Source: Marinococcus luteus (lineage in GTDB: Bacteria; Bacillota; Bacilli; Bacillales; Marinococcaceae). From it: a DNA stretch of 64,000 nt. Location of the stretch: NCBI RefSeq assembly GCF_900106595.1, contig NZ_FNNC01000003.1, positions 124,001-188,000 of the forward strand, given 5' to 3'. Positions 8,501 to 16,717 of the stretch are shown in pieces (the first letter of the stretch is position 1; every line of letters begins with the position of its first letter). The position numbers were made by a program, and so were the translations under genes. The notes beneath the pieces are model-generated. The model was not told the origin of the DNA, did no database searches, and worked only from the letters and a program-made list of their open reading frames with translations.

Positions 8501-9141
8501 AGCTTCTCTAACTTTTTGTACAGGGACTTTTTCCATTCTTCAGAAAGGGAAGCACATTCAAGCGCTTCTTCAACTTCCGTCAGGTCTTCTGAATGGTACG
8601 TGATCCGGTTCACACCGGCGACACTTAACGAAGTCGTTCTCGTTTCCAGGCGCAGCGGCTGATGTTTTTCTACGGTGCCCGCCTGGCGCACCCGCAGGTA
8701 ATAGCCGGAATAGCTTGTTTCCCGAACGTAGAGGGGCAGTTTTTTAATGCCATGACGTTTCGCAATTTTATAGCAGGGCTCCCGGGGCTGGCTGATTTCC
8801 ACGACTGCTTCCCCCCACCGGAAAATATCGCCGATCATCACATCCTCCTCCACGCCGTTCTGCACCGTAATATTTTCCCCAAATCCTCCGTGCGGCAGTG
8901 CTTCCTCGAGCGTTCTGCTCCAATACGCGTAATGCTCCCACGGATATACACAAACCGCTTTCTCCAGGCCTCCGTGGCTCTTTTTGTCTGCCTGCTCGTC
9001 TCCTTCCAGGCCCGTTTCCGATAAATACAGGGACTCTTCGGAGCGCTTTGTTTTATTAATAGCCGAAAATACCGGCTTTTCTTTTTCGGCTGATATGTCT
9101 TCGGGTTTTCCCGTAAACCAATCCATTACGCGGATGTTCAT
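8485..9141 (-). CDS. MOSC domain protein (YiiM-like)
   Basis: Predicted molybdenum-cofactor-binding MOSC protein of 218 aa. The MOSC core occupies about residues 25-165: GLEGDEQADKKSHGG early on, then the conserved FGENITVQN block and the cysteine-containing SQPREPCYKIAKRHG segment whose Cys binds Mo in the family. A short helical C-terminal part (3-alpha-type) follows. Relatives such as YiiM reduce N-hydroxylated bases; the true substrate here is unknown. It lies convergent to fdhD, another Moco-related gene, but does not share a transcript with it. RBS AAGGGGGAA precedes the ATG. Confidence 0.85.
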   Translation of the reverse strand: MNIRVMDWFTGKPEDISAEKEKPVFSAINKTKRSEESLYLSETGLEGDEQADKKSHGGLEKAVCVYPWEHYAYWSRTLEEALPHGGFGENITVQNGVEEDVMIGDIFRWGEAVVEISQPREPCYKIAKRHGIKKLPLYVRETSYSGYYLRVRQAGTVEKHQPLRLETRTTSLSVAGVNRITYHSEDLTEVEEALECASLSEEWKKSLYKKLEKLKNKH

Positions 9142-9191
9142 ATGCTTCCCCCTTCTCGTAAAGTATATTTAAATTCTTTCTTAACTAGTAT

Positions 9192-10112
9192 TTAAGACTG
9201 CCGGTTTAAAGATGTTTTCCCCAGCATTTTGCCAAGCAGCGTGTCCCCGTAAACCGTAGCAATAATCGCCACAAAGACGAGCACAATGCCAAAAGTCTGC
9301 CAGAGCGTAAAGGAATCACCAAAAACAGCTACGCCGATTACGATCGCCACCACCGGCTCGATGATCGAAAGGATGGAAGCCCTTGAAGATTCCACATGGG
9401 TGAGGCCCGCGGTGTATGCTACGTACGCTATCGTTGTAGCCGCCACCGCAAGCCCGATGCCGTTCCACCATACCCCGGGCTCCGTAAAAGCTTCCGTCTT
9501 TTCCCACAGACGGCTCGCAGGCAGTAAAAACAGGCCGCCGAGGATCATGGAATAGGTCGTGATCGTAAGCGGATGATACCGGCCGCTTAAAAACTTTCCA
9601 AAAATACTGTAGAGCGCGTAAAAGAAACCAGAAGCAATTCCGAACAGAACAGCCGCTGCAGCGATACTGTCCGATCCAAGTGGAACCAGCCCGACGGCGT
9701 ACATGCACCCGGTAATCATAATCACAAGCGCCGCTATTTTCCCTGCCGTCAGCGTTTCCTTAAAAACAAACTTGGCAATAACAGCCACGAACAGCGGCCC
9801 CGTGTAAAGCATCACTACTGCGAGAGAGATGCCGGATACCTCCATCACGGAGAAAAAGAAAAAATTAAAAAAAGCAATGCTGATAATACCAGTGCCGACA
9901 AACAGCGGCAGATCCTGCCAGCGGATGCGCAGCAGGCTTCTCTCCACGATACTTAAAAACAGGGTAATGATAACCGCTGAAAAAATCAGCCGGATGCCTA
10001 CAACTTCCCACGGCGTGAATCCATATGTATACAGGTTTTGTACAAACAGCCCCGTTGTGCCCCACAATGCCGCCCCTGCCAGGACGAGCAGATAAGCTAA
10101 CCGTGCCGGCAT
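9192..10112 (-). CDS. EamA/DMT-family permease
   Basis: Ten-helix drug/metabolite transporter superfamily protein made of two EamA repeats (about residues 5-140 and 155-290). The repeats carry typical AALWGTTGLF and GFFYALYSIFGKFL starts. Members export amino acids, metabolites or small toxic compounds; the substrate cannot be called. Length of 306 aa is normal. RBS AAGGAGAG precedes the ATG. It stands alone, with an unrelated MFS gene upstream on the same strand separated by a terminator. Confidence 0.88.
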   Translation of the reverse strand: MPARLAYLLVLAGAALWGTTGLFVQNLYTYGFTPWEVVGIRLIFSAVIITLFLSIVERSLLRIRWQDLPLFVGTGIISIAFFNFFFFSVMEVSGISLAVVMLYTGPLFVAVIAKFVFKETLTAGKIAALVIMITGCMYAVGLVPLGSDSIAAAAVLFGIASGFFYALYSIFGKFLSGRYHPLTITTYSMILGGLFLLPASRLWEKTEAFTEPGVWWNGIGLAVAATTIAYVAYTAGLTHVESSRASILSIIEPVVAIVIGVAVFGDSFTLWQTFGIVLVFVAIIATVYGDTLLGKMLGKTSLNRQS

Positions 10113-10197
10113 GGCCCTCTCTCCTTTGTATGTTTCATTGCATTATTTATATGACTAAGCTTATCATATCCCGCTTCCCCGCTGACAAAATCTGCAT

Positions 10198-10228
10198 AAA
10201 AAAGGCTTTCCATCCTGGAAAGCCTTCA
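10198..10228 (-). terminator. Terminator after the CynX-like MFS gene
   Basis: Minus strand AAGGCTTTCC-AGGAT-GGAAAGCCTTTTTT, starting a few bases after the stop at 10233. Confidence 0.92.
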
Positions 10229-10232
10229 ATAT

Positions 10233-11465
10233 CTATACTTCTTTGTTACGGCCGGCGCCCATGCCGGCACCCACCTGCAGAACCGAAACAATCATTAAAA
10301 TAAGCAGCGCAGGCATCCATGTTTCCCAGGCATCAAAGGAAGCTCCTACCAGAATCGGTCCGAGCGCAGCCATAAAATAACCCACCGACTGGGCCATTCC
10401 GGATAAATCCGCTGCCCGCTGCGGAGTCGAAGCACGGATGCTCAACAAAGCCAGTGCGAGGCTGATGCTTCCGCCCTGCGCGAGGCCGATAAACAGTACT
10501 GCGACTGTGAGCATAAACGGCGATGTATTTGTCATAAGCAGCCCCAGGCCAAGCACCGCAACCACACCGATTACGGCAATAATGCCCTGTTGGTTACGGA
10601 ACCTGCCGGCAAGAATCGGCGTTAAAAATGTAGCCGGAAGACTTGCGATCTGCATAAGGGCCACAAGCCAGCCCGCGGCTGCAAGCGGCATGTTTCCAAG
10701 ATTATTTAAAATATCCGGCAGCCAGGTGATGGTCACGTAAAAACCGATGGACTGCAGGCCCATAAACAATGTTACCTGCCAGGCAAGCGGTGACTTCCAA
10801 ATTGATCCTTCAGACTTGCTCCGCTCCACCGCTCTCACGCGGCCCGGCATCTGCAGCTGCCTGTTTTTCAGCACAAACCCCCAGCACAGCACCGCTGCTA
10901 TCGCGGGGACGACCCAGAACAGGAGCGACCACTGCCACCCCAGCCCGGCGCTGGACGCAAGCGGCACCGAAACCCCTGACCCGACCGCGGCCATTAATAC
11001 CATCGTAGTCGTGTAAATACTAGTCATTACACCGATATTGTGTGGAAATGACTCTTTAATGACGCCGGGAAGGAGCACATTGAGCATCGCAATGCCCGCT
11101 CCTACAAGCAGACTCCCGGCAAACAAAAATACAGCCTCAGGCACGTAGCGCATGACAATACCCGCAATGAGTACGATAACACCAACCATCAAAGCCCGCT
11201 GGTGCCCAATTTTTGATCCGATTTTTGGCGCCACCGGCGAAACTGCCGCAAATGTCAGCAGCGACAGCGTCGTAATCAAACCAGCCGTTCCTCTTGTCAG
11301 GGAAATATCTTCCCGGATTAACGGTATTAACGGTCCGACGCTTGTTAACGCCGGCCGGAGATTGACCGCGAGCATAATGATTCCAGCAAACAGCAGGGCA
11401 AGCTGTGCTGTTGATAGATGCTGTCCCCGTTGCTGCAGCCTTTCTCCTGTCTGTTTATTCTGCAT
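10233..11465 (-). CDS. MFS transporter, CynX/NimT type
   Basis: Twelve-helix major facilitator of 410 aa. It resembles the cyanate/2-nitroimidazole transporter branch: after a hydrophilic start, the first helix runs into AVNLRPALTSVGPLIPLI, a hallmark of CynX/YeaN proteins. A loop motif KIGSKIGHQRALMVG lies between helices 2 and 3. No cyanase or nitroimidazole-resistance gene is adjacent, so the substrate is open. The start is supported by GGAGAGAG upstream. It is transcribed alone and ends in a strong terminator. Confidence 0.85.
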   Translation of the reverse strand: MQNKQTGERLQQRGQHLSTAQLALLFAGIIMLAVNLRPALTSVGPLIPLIREDISLTRGTAGLITTLSLLTFAAVSPVAPKIGSKIGHQRALMVGVIVLIAGIVMRYVPEAVFLFAGSLLVGAGIAMLNVLLPGVIKESFPHNIGVMTSIYTTTMVLMAAVGSGVSVPLASSAGLGWQWSLLFWVVPAIAAVLCWGFVLKNRQLQMPGRVRAVERSKSEGSIWKSPLAWQVTLFMGLQSIGFYVTITWLPDILNNLGNMPLAAAGWLVALMQIASLPATFLTPILAGRFRNQQGIIAVIGVVAVLGLGLLMTNTSPFMLTVAVLFIGLAQGGSISLALALLSIRASTPQRAADLSGMAQSVGYFMAALGPILVGASFDAWETWMPALLILMIVSVLQVGAGMGAGRNKEV

Positions 11466-11589
11466 GCTTCTCTCTCCTACAAACGCTTTTCATATTGGTT
11501 TACTCTACATCCTTTTTTATTGTACAACAACCTTTCTCTGCTTTCTTCCTGCCAGTGCCTCGATTCTCAATTTCAGAACAACGCAGCCT

Positions 11590-12114
11590 TTATGTTAAAA
11601 AATAGCGTCGAATGTCTTCCCAATGATCAACTCTTGCATAAGCAGTTTCATAAACATTATGCGGGGCAGTGTACAAAATCCCTTTGCCGTCAAAACGCTC
11701 GAAGTGTCTGGCGTTATCATCTATCAAATAATCTGCATGAATGATGCTTTTGTCGCCGCAGAACACAAAATTCATGTCTCCCAAAAAAGAAAGATTGTTT
11801 TTCAGCCACTCATATTTTGCCGCAAACGATGGTGGAAATTCCATCGCTGCTGTCGTAATAAACACTTCATATTGCCTGGCAAGCTGGGCGATTACTTCCG
11901 GCGCCCCGTCCATGACCTGCAGATGACGAAAAAAGGACGGCTCGTAGAAATAAGCTTTAATCTCATCATGAAGCTCCGGATGCAGTGCTTCGAGCTTCAT
12001 GCCTTTAAGGTCTTCAGCCGTAACACTGTACCCGTAATCCCTATTAAACCTATGTAGAAGCGTTGGCAGCGTATTTACCGTTACTTCATCCATATCAATC
12101 GCTATCCGTTCCAT
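11590..12114 (-). CDS. 5'(3')-deoxyribonucleotidase, HAD superfamily
   Basis: HAD phosphatase of 174 aa predicted to dephosphorylate deoxyribonucleoside monophosphates. Motif I is DMDEVTVNT at residues 7-15, with both catalytic aspartates present. Motif II is the FITTAAM threonine segment near residue 88. Motif IV is ADYLIDDNARHFERF, with the Mg-binding aspartates. The mid-region (PSFFRHLQVMDGA) matches the cap of the Cdn/YorS-like branch. Its start is well supported by AAGGAGG. It appears monocistronic; I saw no clear terminator directly after it. Confidence 0.88.
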   Translation of the reverse strand: MERIAIDMDEVTVNTLPTLLHRFNRDYGYSVTAEDLKGMKLEALHPELHDEIKAYFYEPSFFRHLQVMDGAPEVIAQLARQYEVFITTAAMEFPPSFAAKYEWLKNNLSFLGDMNFVFCGDKSIIHADYLIDDNARHFERFDGKGILYTAPHNVYETAYARVDHWEDIRRYFLT

Positions 12115-12139
12115 GTGAAACCTCCTTGTTTACAGTAAG

Positions 12140-12166
12140 AAGAAGCCGCGCATCTGCGCAGCTTCC
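12140..12166 (-). terminator. Terminator after the alcohol dehydrogenase
   Basis: Minus-strand GAAGCTGCGC-AGAT-GCGCGGCTTC followed by TTCTTA, six bases after the stop of the dehydrogenase. The T run is broken, so termination may be partial. Confidence 0.65.
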
Positions 12167-12171
12167 GTCTG

Positions 12172-13263
12172 TTATTCAAATGTAATTACTGGCTTGATCG
12201 TTTTGCCTGCTTTCATATCTTCAAGAGCCTGCTCCAGATTTTCAAATGGATACATGGTAATCAATTTATCAAAAGGAAATTTGCCCTGCTTGTAATATTC
12301 CACAAGCATCGGAATGAACAGCTTCGGCACGACATCTCCCTCTACGACACCTGACATAGTGGCGTTTGGCACGATGAAGTTCTGGTGCACGTGAAATTCG
12401 GTATCTGCACCGGCACCGACGACAGCAGACTCCCCTTTATAGCGGAGCACGTCCATCGCCTGTTTTGCCAGGGCAGCCACTCCAGTGGATTCAAGCGCGT
12501 AGTCTGCCCCGCCATCGGTCCACTCCTTCACTTTTTCAACTACATCTTCCTTTTTACCATTGATGGCATGCGTTGCTCCGAGCTCTTTCGCCAGCTCCAG
12601 ACGCTCTTCATTAACGTCTACAGCAATGATCTGCAGGGCACCGGCGAGGTGTGCGGCCATAACGGCACTCATACCGACTCCTCCGCAGCCAAAAACGACT
12701 ATCGTATCGCCAACGCCTACGTTCAAACGGCTGAGTACCGTGCCTGCACCCGTCTGGACACCGCAGGCTAAAGGCCCGAGCAGACGGATATCTACGTCGC
12801 GGCGAACTTTTACTACATTATTGACGGGTGTCACAGCATAGGTGGCAAGCGATCCCTGCCCGAACAAAGAAGAAACTTCACTGTCTTCACTGTGAAGACG
12901 GCGGGTGCCGTCGTTCATGGTGCCACCAAAATTCAGGGCATTAAAATTTTCACATGCCCCGGGGTGTCCTTCCCGGCAGTTACGGCACGTTCCACAGTGC
13001 GAAAACGTGATAACCACGTGGTCGCCGGGCTCTACATCCTGGACCCCGTCGCCGACCTTCTCCACCACACCGGCTCCTTCATGCCCTAAAGCAATCGGAA
13101 GCGGTGTCGGAATCTCCTGCTGCTGCACGCCGAGATCAGTATGGCAAATACCGGCTGCAGTAATTTTCACTTTCACTTCTCCTGTTTTCGGTTCGTCGAG
13201 TTCTGCTTCTGTATGCTGAATGGCGCCAGCTTTTTCACTGACCACCGCTGCCTGGATTTTCAT
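12172..13263 (-). CDS. Zinc-dependent alcohol dehydrogenase (MDR family)
   Basis: Medium-chain NAD(P)-dependent alcohol dehydrogenase of 363 aa, closest in look to the aryl/benzyl alcohol dehydrogenase branch. Catalytic zinc ligands are in GICHTDLG and GHEGAGVV. The structural zinc loop has four cysteines in CGTCRNCREGHPGAC. The Rossmann motif is FGCGGVGMSA, with DVNEERL after it, so an acidic residue ends beta-2 and NAD+ is likely. The longest frame begins 27 codons earlier, but AGGAGGGATAAC sits in front of the ATG at 13263. It has no pathway neighbours, so the physiological alcohol is unknown. Confidence 0.9.
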   Translation of the reverse strand: MKIQAAVVSEKAGAIQHTEAELDEPKTGEVKVKITAAGICHTDLGVQQQEIPTPLPIALGHEGAGVVEKVGDGVQDVEPGDHVVITFSHCGTCRNCREGHPGACENFNALNFGGTMNDGTRRLHSEDSEVSSLFGQGSLATYAVTPVNNVVKVRRDVDIRLLGPLACGVQTGAGTVLSRLNVGVGDTIVVFGCGGVGMSAVMAAHLAGALQIIAVDVNEERLELAKELGATHAINGKKEDVVEKVKEWTDGGADYALESTGVAALAKQAMDVLRYKGESAVVGAGADTEFHVHQNFIVPNATMSGVVEGDVVPKLFIPMLVEYYKQGKFPFDKLITMYPFENLEQALEDMKAGKTIKPVITFE

Positions 13264-13328
13264 TGTTATCCCTCCTGCTTCGTTCTTCCCTGGATGGCAG
13301 GAATAGAAACAGATCCTGATGGCTTGCG

Positions 13329-13850
13329 TTATTTCAAAAAACAAACCATCCAGTGCTCGTCATCGTAGCCGTCTGCTGTTTTCATCGCTTCTTTTTCTGT
13401 CGAAAAAACAGAAAAGCCGCAGGCTTCATACAGGCGGACCGCATGCCCGTTTCCACTCACTACGGTTAACTGCACCTGCTCCACCCCGTCTTTGTCTGCC
13501 TGCTTCAAAGCAGCTTCTACGAGCCTGCTTCCAAACCCGTACCCTCTGAACGCAGGCTTTACATACATAGCCAGAATCGTCGCTTTATGCTGAAGCTTCT
13601 GCATTTGCATCGGGAGCAAAGTGATGACACCCGCAAGCTCATTTCCGGCTTTGATGCCCCATGTAAAAGACCGGCTTCCCTCCAGCCTTTCTTTATATTT
13701 TCTGACCAGGTCCGGATTCTGTCTTTCCTCCTCCAAGGTTGAAGCAAAGGCCTCCGGACTCTCCTCCAGGGCCTGCATCCGAAGCTCTGCGTATGCTTCA
13801 GCGTCTCCGCCTCCTAAAACCTTCAACTCTGCTTCCTGCACACGTCTCAC
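13329..13850 (-). CDS. GNAT-family N-acetyltransferase
   Basis: GNAT acetyltransferase of 173 aa that transfers acetyl from acetyl-CoA to an unknown amine. The acetyl-CoA pyrophosphate loop is PAFRGYGFGSRLVEAAL (R/Q-x-x-G-x-G/A pattern) near residue 105. The C-terminal NGHAVRLYEACGF block is the usual GNAT motif B. The start codon is GTG at 13850 and overlaps the stop of the upstream SDR gene as GTGA, so the two are translationally coupled. Its own Shine-Dalgarno is weak, which agrees with coupling. What links it to the sugar-type dehydrogenase upstream is unclear. Confidence 0.86.
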   Translation of the reverse strand: MRRVQEAELKVLGGGDAEAYAELRMQALEESPEAFASTLEEERQNPDLVRKYKERLEGSRSFTWGIKAGNELAGVITLLPMQMQKLQHKATILAMYVKPAFRGYGFGSRLVEAALKQADKDGVEQVQLTVVSGNGHAVRLYEACGFSVFSTEKEAMKTADGYDDEHWMVCFLK

Positions 13851-14620
13851 CGCCCGCTCTCTTTTCCGAAATCCTTCGCCGTAAAGTCTCCTCCTTTTTT
13901 CGGATGGCTCCCTGCCTCCACTTCACCGGCGTAGTCTTCTGCATTCTCCTCTGGCTCGTAGCCAATCTCTTTTGCCCGGGTATTTTTAAATCTCGCCCGG
14001 GTGTTGTTTGAAATACCGTAAACAATCAGGTACTCAGGCAATGCGCATGTGAGCGCTGCTTCAAATAAGCGCTCTGCATCACGGGGGCTGAACCAGTTTT
14101 CCAAATCGTGTTCGGACGCCGGCCGGTCCTGAAAATTACAGATACGCACCCCAATGCCTTTCAGCCCAAATTTATCGTGGTAATAGCGTCCGAGCGCTTC
14201 CCCGTATGCTTTACTGACTCCATAAAGCGTGTCAGGACGCACCGGTGAAGCTTCGTCCACCCATTCGTCCGCTGGATAAAAGCCGACCGCATGGATGCTG
14301 CTAGCAAAAATCAATCGTTCCACGCCAGCCTCGGCTGCTGCCTCCATCACATGAAACGTGCCTTTTATGTTCACCTGCTCAATTGATTCAAAGTCTGACT
14401 CAACCGGGATACCTCCCAGATGGATCACCGCATCCACTCCCTGCATCAGCTCACGGACCTCCGCTTTGCTTGTAATATCCGCTTCCATGAATGCTTCTTC
14501 GCTTGTTAAATCCTCCGGAGCCTTCGCGTCTGTCAGTACCAGGTCAAAACGCTTCGATAGATAGTTTCTGAGTACGGTACCGATTGTACCTGCTGCTCCT
14601 GTAAGTAATACCTTCTGCAT
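13847..14620 (-). CDS. Uronate-dehydrogenase-like SDR (NAD-dependent)
   Basis: Extended/atypical short-chain dehydrogenase of 257 aa. It has GAAGTIG for NAD binding at about residues 7-13, the Ser-Tyr-Lys site in FASSIHAVGFYP and TLYGVSKAYGEAL, and the FSPRDAERLFEAAL segment. That segment recalls uronate dehydrogenases, which oxidise glucuronate or galacturonate to aldarolactones. It could therefore handle a uronic acid, which would fit the sugar-acid theme further right, but a general epimerase-like role is possible. The ATG at 14620 is chosen because GGGAGG is then seven bases away; the ATG two codons earlier is too close. It overlaps the acetyltransferase gene by four bases. Confidence 0.75.
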   Translation of the reverse strand: MQKVLLTGAAGTIGTVLRNYLSKRFDLVLTDAKAPEDLTSEEAFMEADITSKAEVRELMQGVDAVIHLGGIPVESDFESIEQVNIKGTFHVMEAAAEAGVERLIFASSIHAVGFYPADEWVDEASPVRPDTLYGVSKAYGEALGRYYHDKFGLKGIGVRICNFQDRPASEHDLENWFSPRDAERLFEAALTCALPEYLIVYGISNNTRARFKNTRAKEIGYEPEENAEDYAGEVEAGSHPKKGGDFTAKDFGKESGR

Positions 14621-14760
14621 GTGCATGCCTCCCGTTTTAAAGCATACTCTTCCATAAACCTTTTCCTATTATTTGAAACCTGCTGCAGGCACTTTTTTTG
14701 CTTTTCTTTTTTTTATTTTTTATCCTCAAGGAAAGACTTTGTATAAAGAAGGGATGCATT

Positions 14761-15222
14761 ATGGCTATCGAACACTTCCATTTAACGGCGGATTGGCCAG
14801 GCGGGCGCAATGCCGTCGGCTCTATTGATGCCGGGAAGCTGAAAACGGATATTTCCATTCCTGAAGAAATGGACGGGCCGGGCGTTGGCACAAACCCCGA
14901 TGAAATGCTCTTAGGCGCCGCAGCTACGTGCTATATCATTACACTCGGTGCCATGCTTGAACGGGCGGAGCTGCCGGTCGACTCCATGGCGCATACGAGC
15001 GAAGGCCGTGTGGATGTCACAAACGGCGTGTTTACGTATAAAGAAATTATCCATCGCCCGGTGATCACCCTCGAAGCCGGCGCTTCCGACAAACAGTTCG
15101 ACAAAGCGCAGAAGCTGATTGAAAAAGCGGAAGCAGCCTGTATGATTTCCCGGGCCATCCAGGGGAACGTGGAGCTTACGCTCGAACCAACACTCCTCCG
15201 CACAGACAAAGCCCGTACCTGA
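14761..15222 (+). CDS. OsmC/Ohr-family protein
   Basis: OsmC-family hydroperoxide-reducing protein of 153 aa. The first conserved region is GTNPDEMLLGAAATCYIITL, with the first redox cysteine near residue 60; the second cysteine lies in AEAACMISRAI near 125. The spacing and the NPDEM-type helix fit the family, whose members reduce organic hydroperoxides with thiols. The ATG at 14761 follows AGAAGGGATG. The longer frame beginning at 14698 encodes a hydrophobic run without RBS and is rejected. It is monocistronic and convergent with a thioredoxin-like gene, with a shared hairpin between them. Confidence 0.87.
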   Translation: MAIEHFHLTADWPGGRNAVGSIDAGKLKTDISIPEEMDGPGVGTNPDEMLLGAAATCYIITLGAMLERAELPVDSMAHTSEGRVDVTNGVFTYKEIIHRPVITLEAGASDKQFDKAQKLIEKAEAACMISRAIQGNVELTLEPTLLRTDKART

Positions 15223-15240
15223 AAAGGCACGGGCTTTTTA
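15208..15240 (+). terminator. Terminator after the OsmC gene
   Basis: AAAGCCCGT-ACCTGAAAAGGC-ACGGGCTTTTT, overlapping the end of the coding region. The complementary strand also carries a T run, so it may work for both convergent genes. Confidence 0.88.
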
Positions 15241-15249
15241 TGAGAGCTG

Positions 15250-15822
15250 TCAGCACTGCTCGAGCAGATTGGTGAGTTCGTATACGACCAGCCGCTGGTA
15301 GTCTGCGTCGTCGCCATATCTTGAAAAAATACTTTCATATGCTGCTGAGCGTTCATCTGCGTACGTTTCATCATTTTCTGTCAAACCAAGGCTTTTGAAA
15401 TGCTTCATCGGCTCCTGGATAAAAGCGGGCCTCGGCCCCCAGCTGAAATAAACCTTTCCGTGTTCATCAGAAACGACCACCTTTGGTACTGACGTGCCGC
15501 CGAGGGTCCGGAATTGATCGATAAATTCCGGGTGCTCCTCCTGGATAAACACCTCCACCGGAACGCCGGCTTTTCGCATTACTTCCACGATTACCGGAAA
15601 GTTCCGGTGCACGTCCCCGCACCAGTCGGAGGCAAGCACAGCGCAGTGCAGATCATCCCGCGACTGCAGGGCGAGCAGCTTATCCTCCGGGTGATGCTTC
15701 CAGGAAAAAGCAGCCTGCCACGGCTCCATTTTCTCCCGGTACGTGGGGCGCATGCGTTCAACAAAATCGTCTACGGCCAGGCCATGGCCTGTTTTATCTG
15801 AAATATCAAATGCGGATGGCAT
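15250..15822 (-). CDS. Thioredoxin-like protein with a single active-site cysteine
   Basis: 190-aa protein of the thioredoxin-like family whose members have a WCGD active-site block. Here the block reads ASDWCGDVHRNFPV near residue 68, so the usual second cysteine is a valine. A thioredoxin beta-strand/cis-Pro segment follows at GGTSVPKVVV. A single reactive thiol suggests a monothiol or bacillithiol-linked role rather than disulfide reduction; the partner is unknown. A C-terminal Cys at the last residue could contribute. RBS AAGGAGG precedes the ATG. The gene lies directly downstream of, and convergent to, the OsmC gene. Confidence 0.78.
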   Translation of the reverse strand: MPSAFDISDKTGHGLAVDDFVERMRPTYREKMEPWQAAFSWKHHPEDKLLALQSRDDLHCAVLASDWCGDVHRNFPVIVEVMRKAGVPVEVFIQEEHPEFIDQFRTLGGTSVPKVVVSDEHGKVYFSWGPRPAFIQEPMKHFKSLGLTENDETYADERSAAYESIFSRYGDDADYQRLVVYELTNLLEQC

Positions 15823-15867
15823 AATTATCGTCCTCCTTGATAGTTCTCTACCTCGGCCGCCGTTTCT

Positions 15868-16617
15868 TTAAACAAATGTATTCTGAATATAATCCATGCT
15901 TATACGCACGCTTTCCAGCGGATTCCGTCGCGAAGCGTCCTGCTCCACGACCTGCCAGGAAGCCCCGGACTCCTCTGCTTTTTTCATAATCTCCTCAATA
16001 TCCATTTTCCCTTCGCCGAGCTCAGCAAAAAACTCCTCGCCGTCTGCGGTCATATCTTTAATATGCACAAGCGAAAGCCGGTCCCTGAGTTGTTCCATCC
16101 AGGCAAAAGGGTCTTCCCCAGCCTTCTGCACCCAGTATGTATCGAGCTCCACCTGCACGTGCTCCGGTTTCATTTCCTCAAGCATCACTTCAAACGGTAG
16201 TCGCCCTTCGAGCGGAAGCAGTTCAAAATCATGGTTATGATACGAAAACGTGATGCCTTCCTTCCGGCACGCTTTTCCGATCCTGTTTAATTCCTTTGCC
16301 GTCTGCTTATAAGCTTTCAGACTCAAGCGTTTTTCCTCATCAAGATAGGGGCAGACAATGTGGCGGCATCCAAGCGCCAGATGCTTTTGTATCACCCCGT
16401 CCAGGTCATCCTGCAGCTGCTCGAGCGGCACATGGCTCGATACTATCTGAAGGCCAATATTTTTCATCGTCCCCGCGAGTTCCTCTGTACCGAAGCCACC
16501 GCTCTGGCCGGCCAGCTCCACCGCTTTGTATCCCATGGTTCTCACCTGCTGAAGCGTACCGATAAAATCCTCTTCAAGCTCATTTCGGAGCGTGTAAAGC
16601 TGCAGTGCGATTTTCAT
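15868..16617 (-). CDS. Sugar phosphate isomerase/epimerase (TIM barrel)
   Basis: AP-endonuclease-2-like (xylose isomerase-like) TIM barrel of 249 aa. Metal-ligand strands are visible: the Glu in KAVELAGQSGG, the HNHDFEL segment, the QVELDTYWVQKAG Asp, the LVHIKDM His and the final Glu in QVVEQD. Such enzymes isomerise or epimerise sugars or keto-sugars, and some act as 3-keto-glycoside lyases. It has its own promoter with a cre box over the start point, so it is expressed apart from the rhamnose operon that ends just upstream. The substrate is unknown. The start is supported by AAAGGAGA. Confidence 0.83.
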   Translation of the reverse strand: MKIALQLYTLRNELEEDFIGTLQQVRTMGYKAVELAGQSGGFGTEELAGTMKNIGLQIVSSHVPLEQLQDDLDGVIQKHLALGCRHIVCPYLDEEKRLSLKAYKQTAKELNRIGKACRKEGITFSYHNHDFELLPLEGRLPFEVMLEEMKPEHVQVELDTYWVQKAGEDPFAWMEQLRDRLSLVHIKDMTADGEEFFAELGEGKMDIEEIMKKAEESGASWQVVEQDASRRNPLESVRISMDYIQNTFV

Positions 16618-16633
16618 AGATTCATCTCCTTTT

Positions 16634-16648
16634 GGTAAACGTTTACAT
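16634..16648 (-). promoter_or_regulatory. cre/LacI-type operator at the TIM-barrel gene start point
   Basis: Minus strand ATGTAAACGTTTACC. The core TGTAAACGTTTACC matches TGWAANCGNTNWCA at all but the last position and is nearly palindromic. It covers the predicted transcription start, so CcpA or another LacI-family repressor could block initiation. Confidence 0.75.
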
Positions 16649-16650
16649 AT

Positions 16651-16679
16651 AGTATATACGGTTTTACTGTTCTATACAA
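16651..16679 (-). promoter_or_regulatory. Promoter of the TIM-barrel isomerase gene
   Basis: Minus-strand -35 TTGTAT (16674-16679), a 17-base spacer and -10 TATACT (16651-16656). The -10 matches at 5 of 6 positions and the -35 at 4 of 6. Confidence 0.65.
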
Positions 16680-16711
16680 AAAAAGCCTCCGGAACAGAAG
16701 CCCGGAAACCT
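16677..16711 (-). terminator. Terminator of the rhamnose operon
   Basis: Minus-strand AAAGGTTTCCGG pairs with CCGGAGGCTTT, partly by G-U pairs, and TTTTTG follows. It begins right after the rhamnulokinase stop at 16718 and overlaps the -35 of the next gene. Confidence 0.82.
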
Positions 16712-16717
16712 TTCTCA

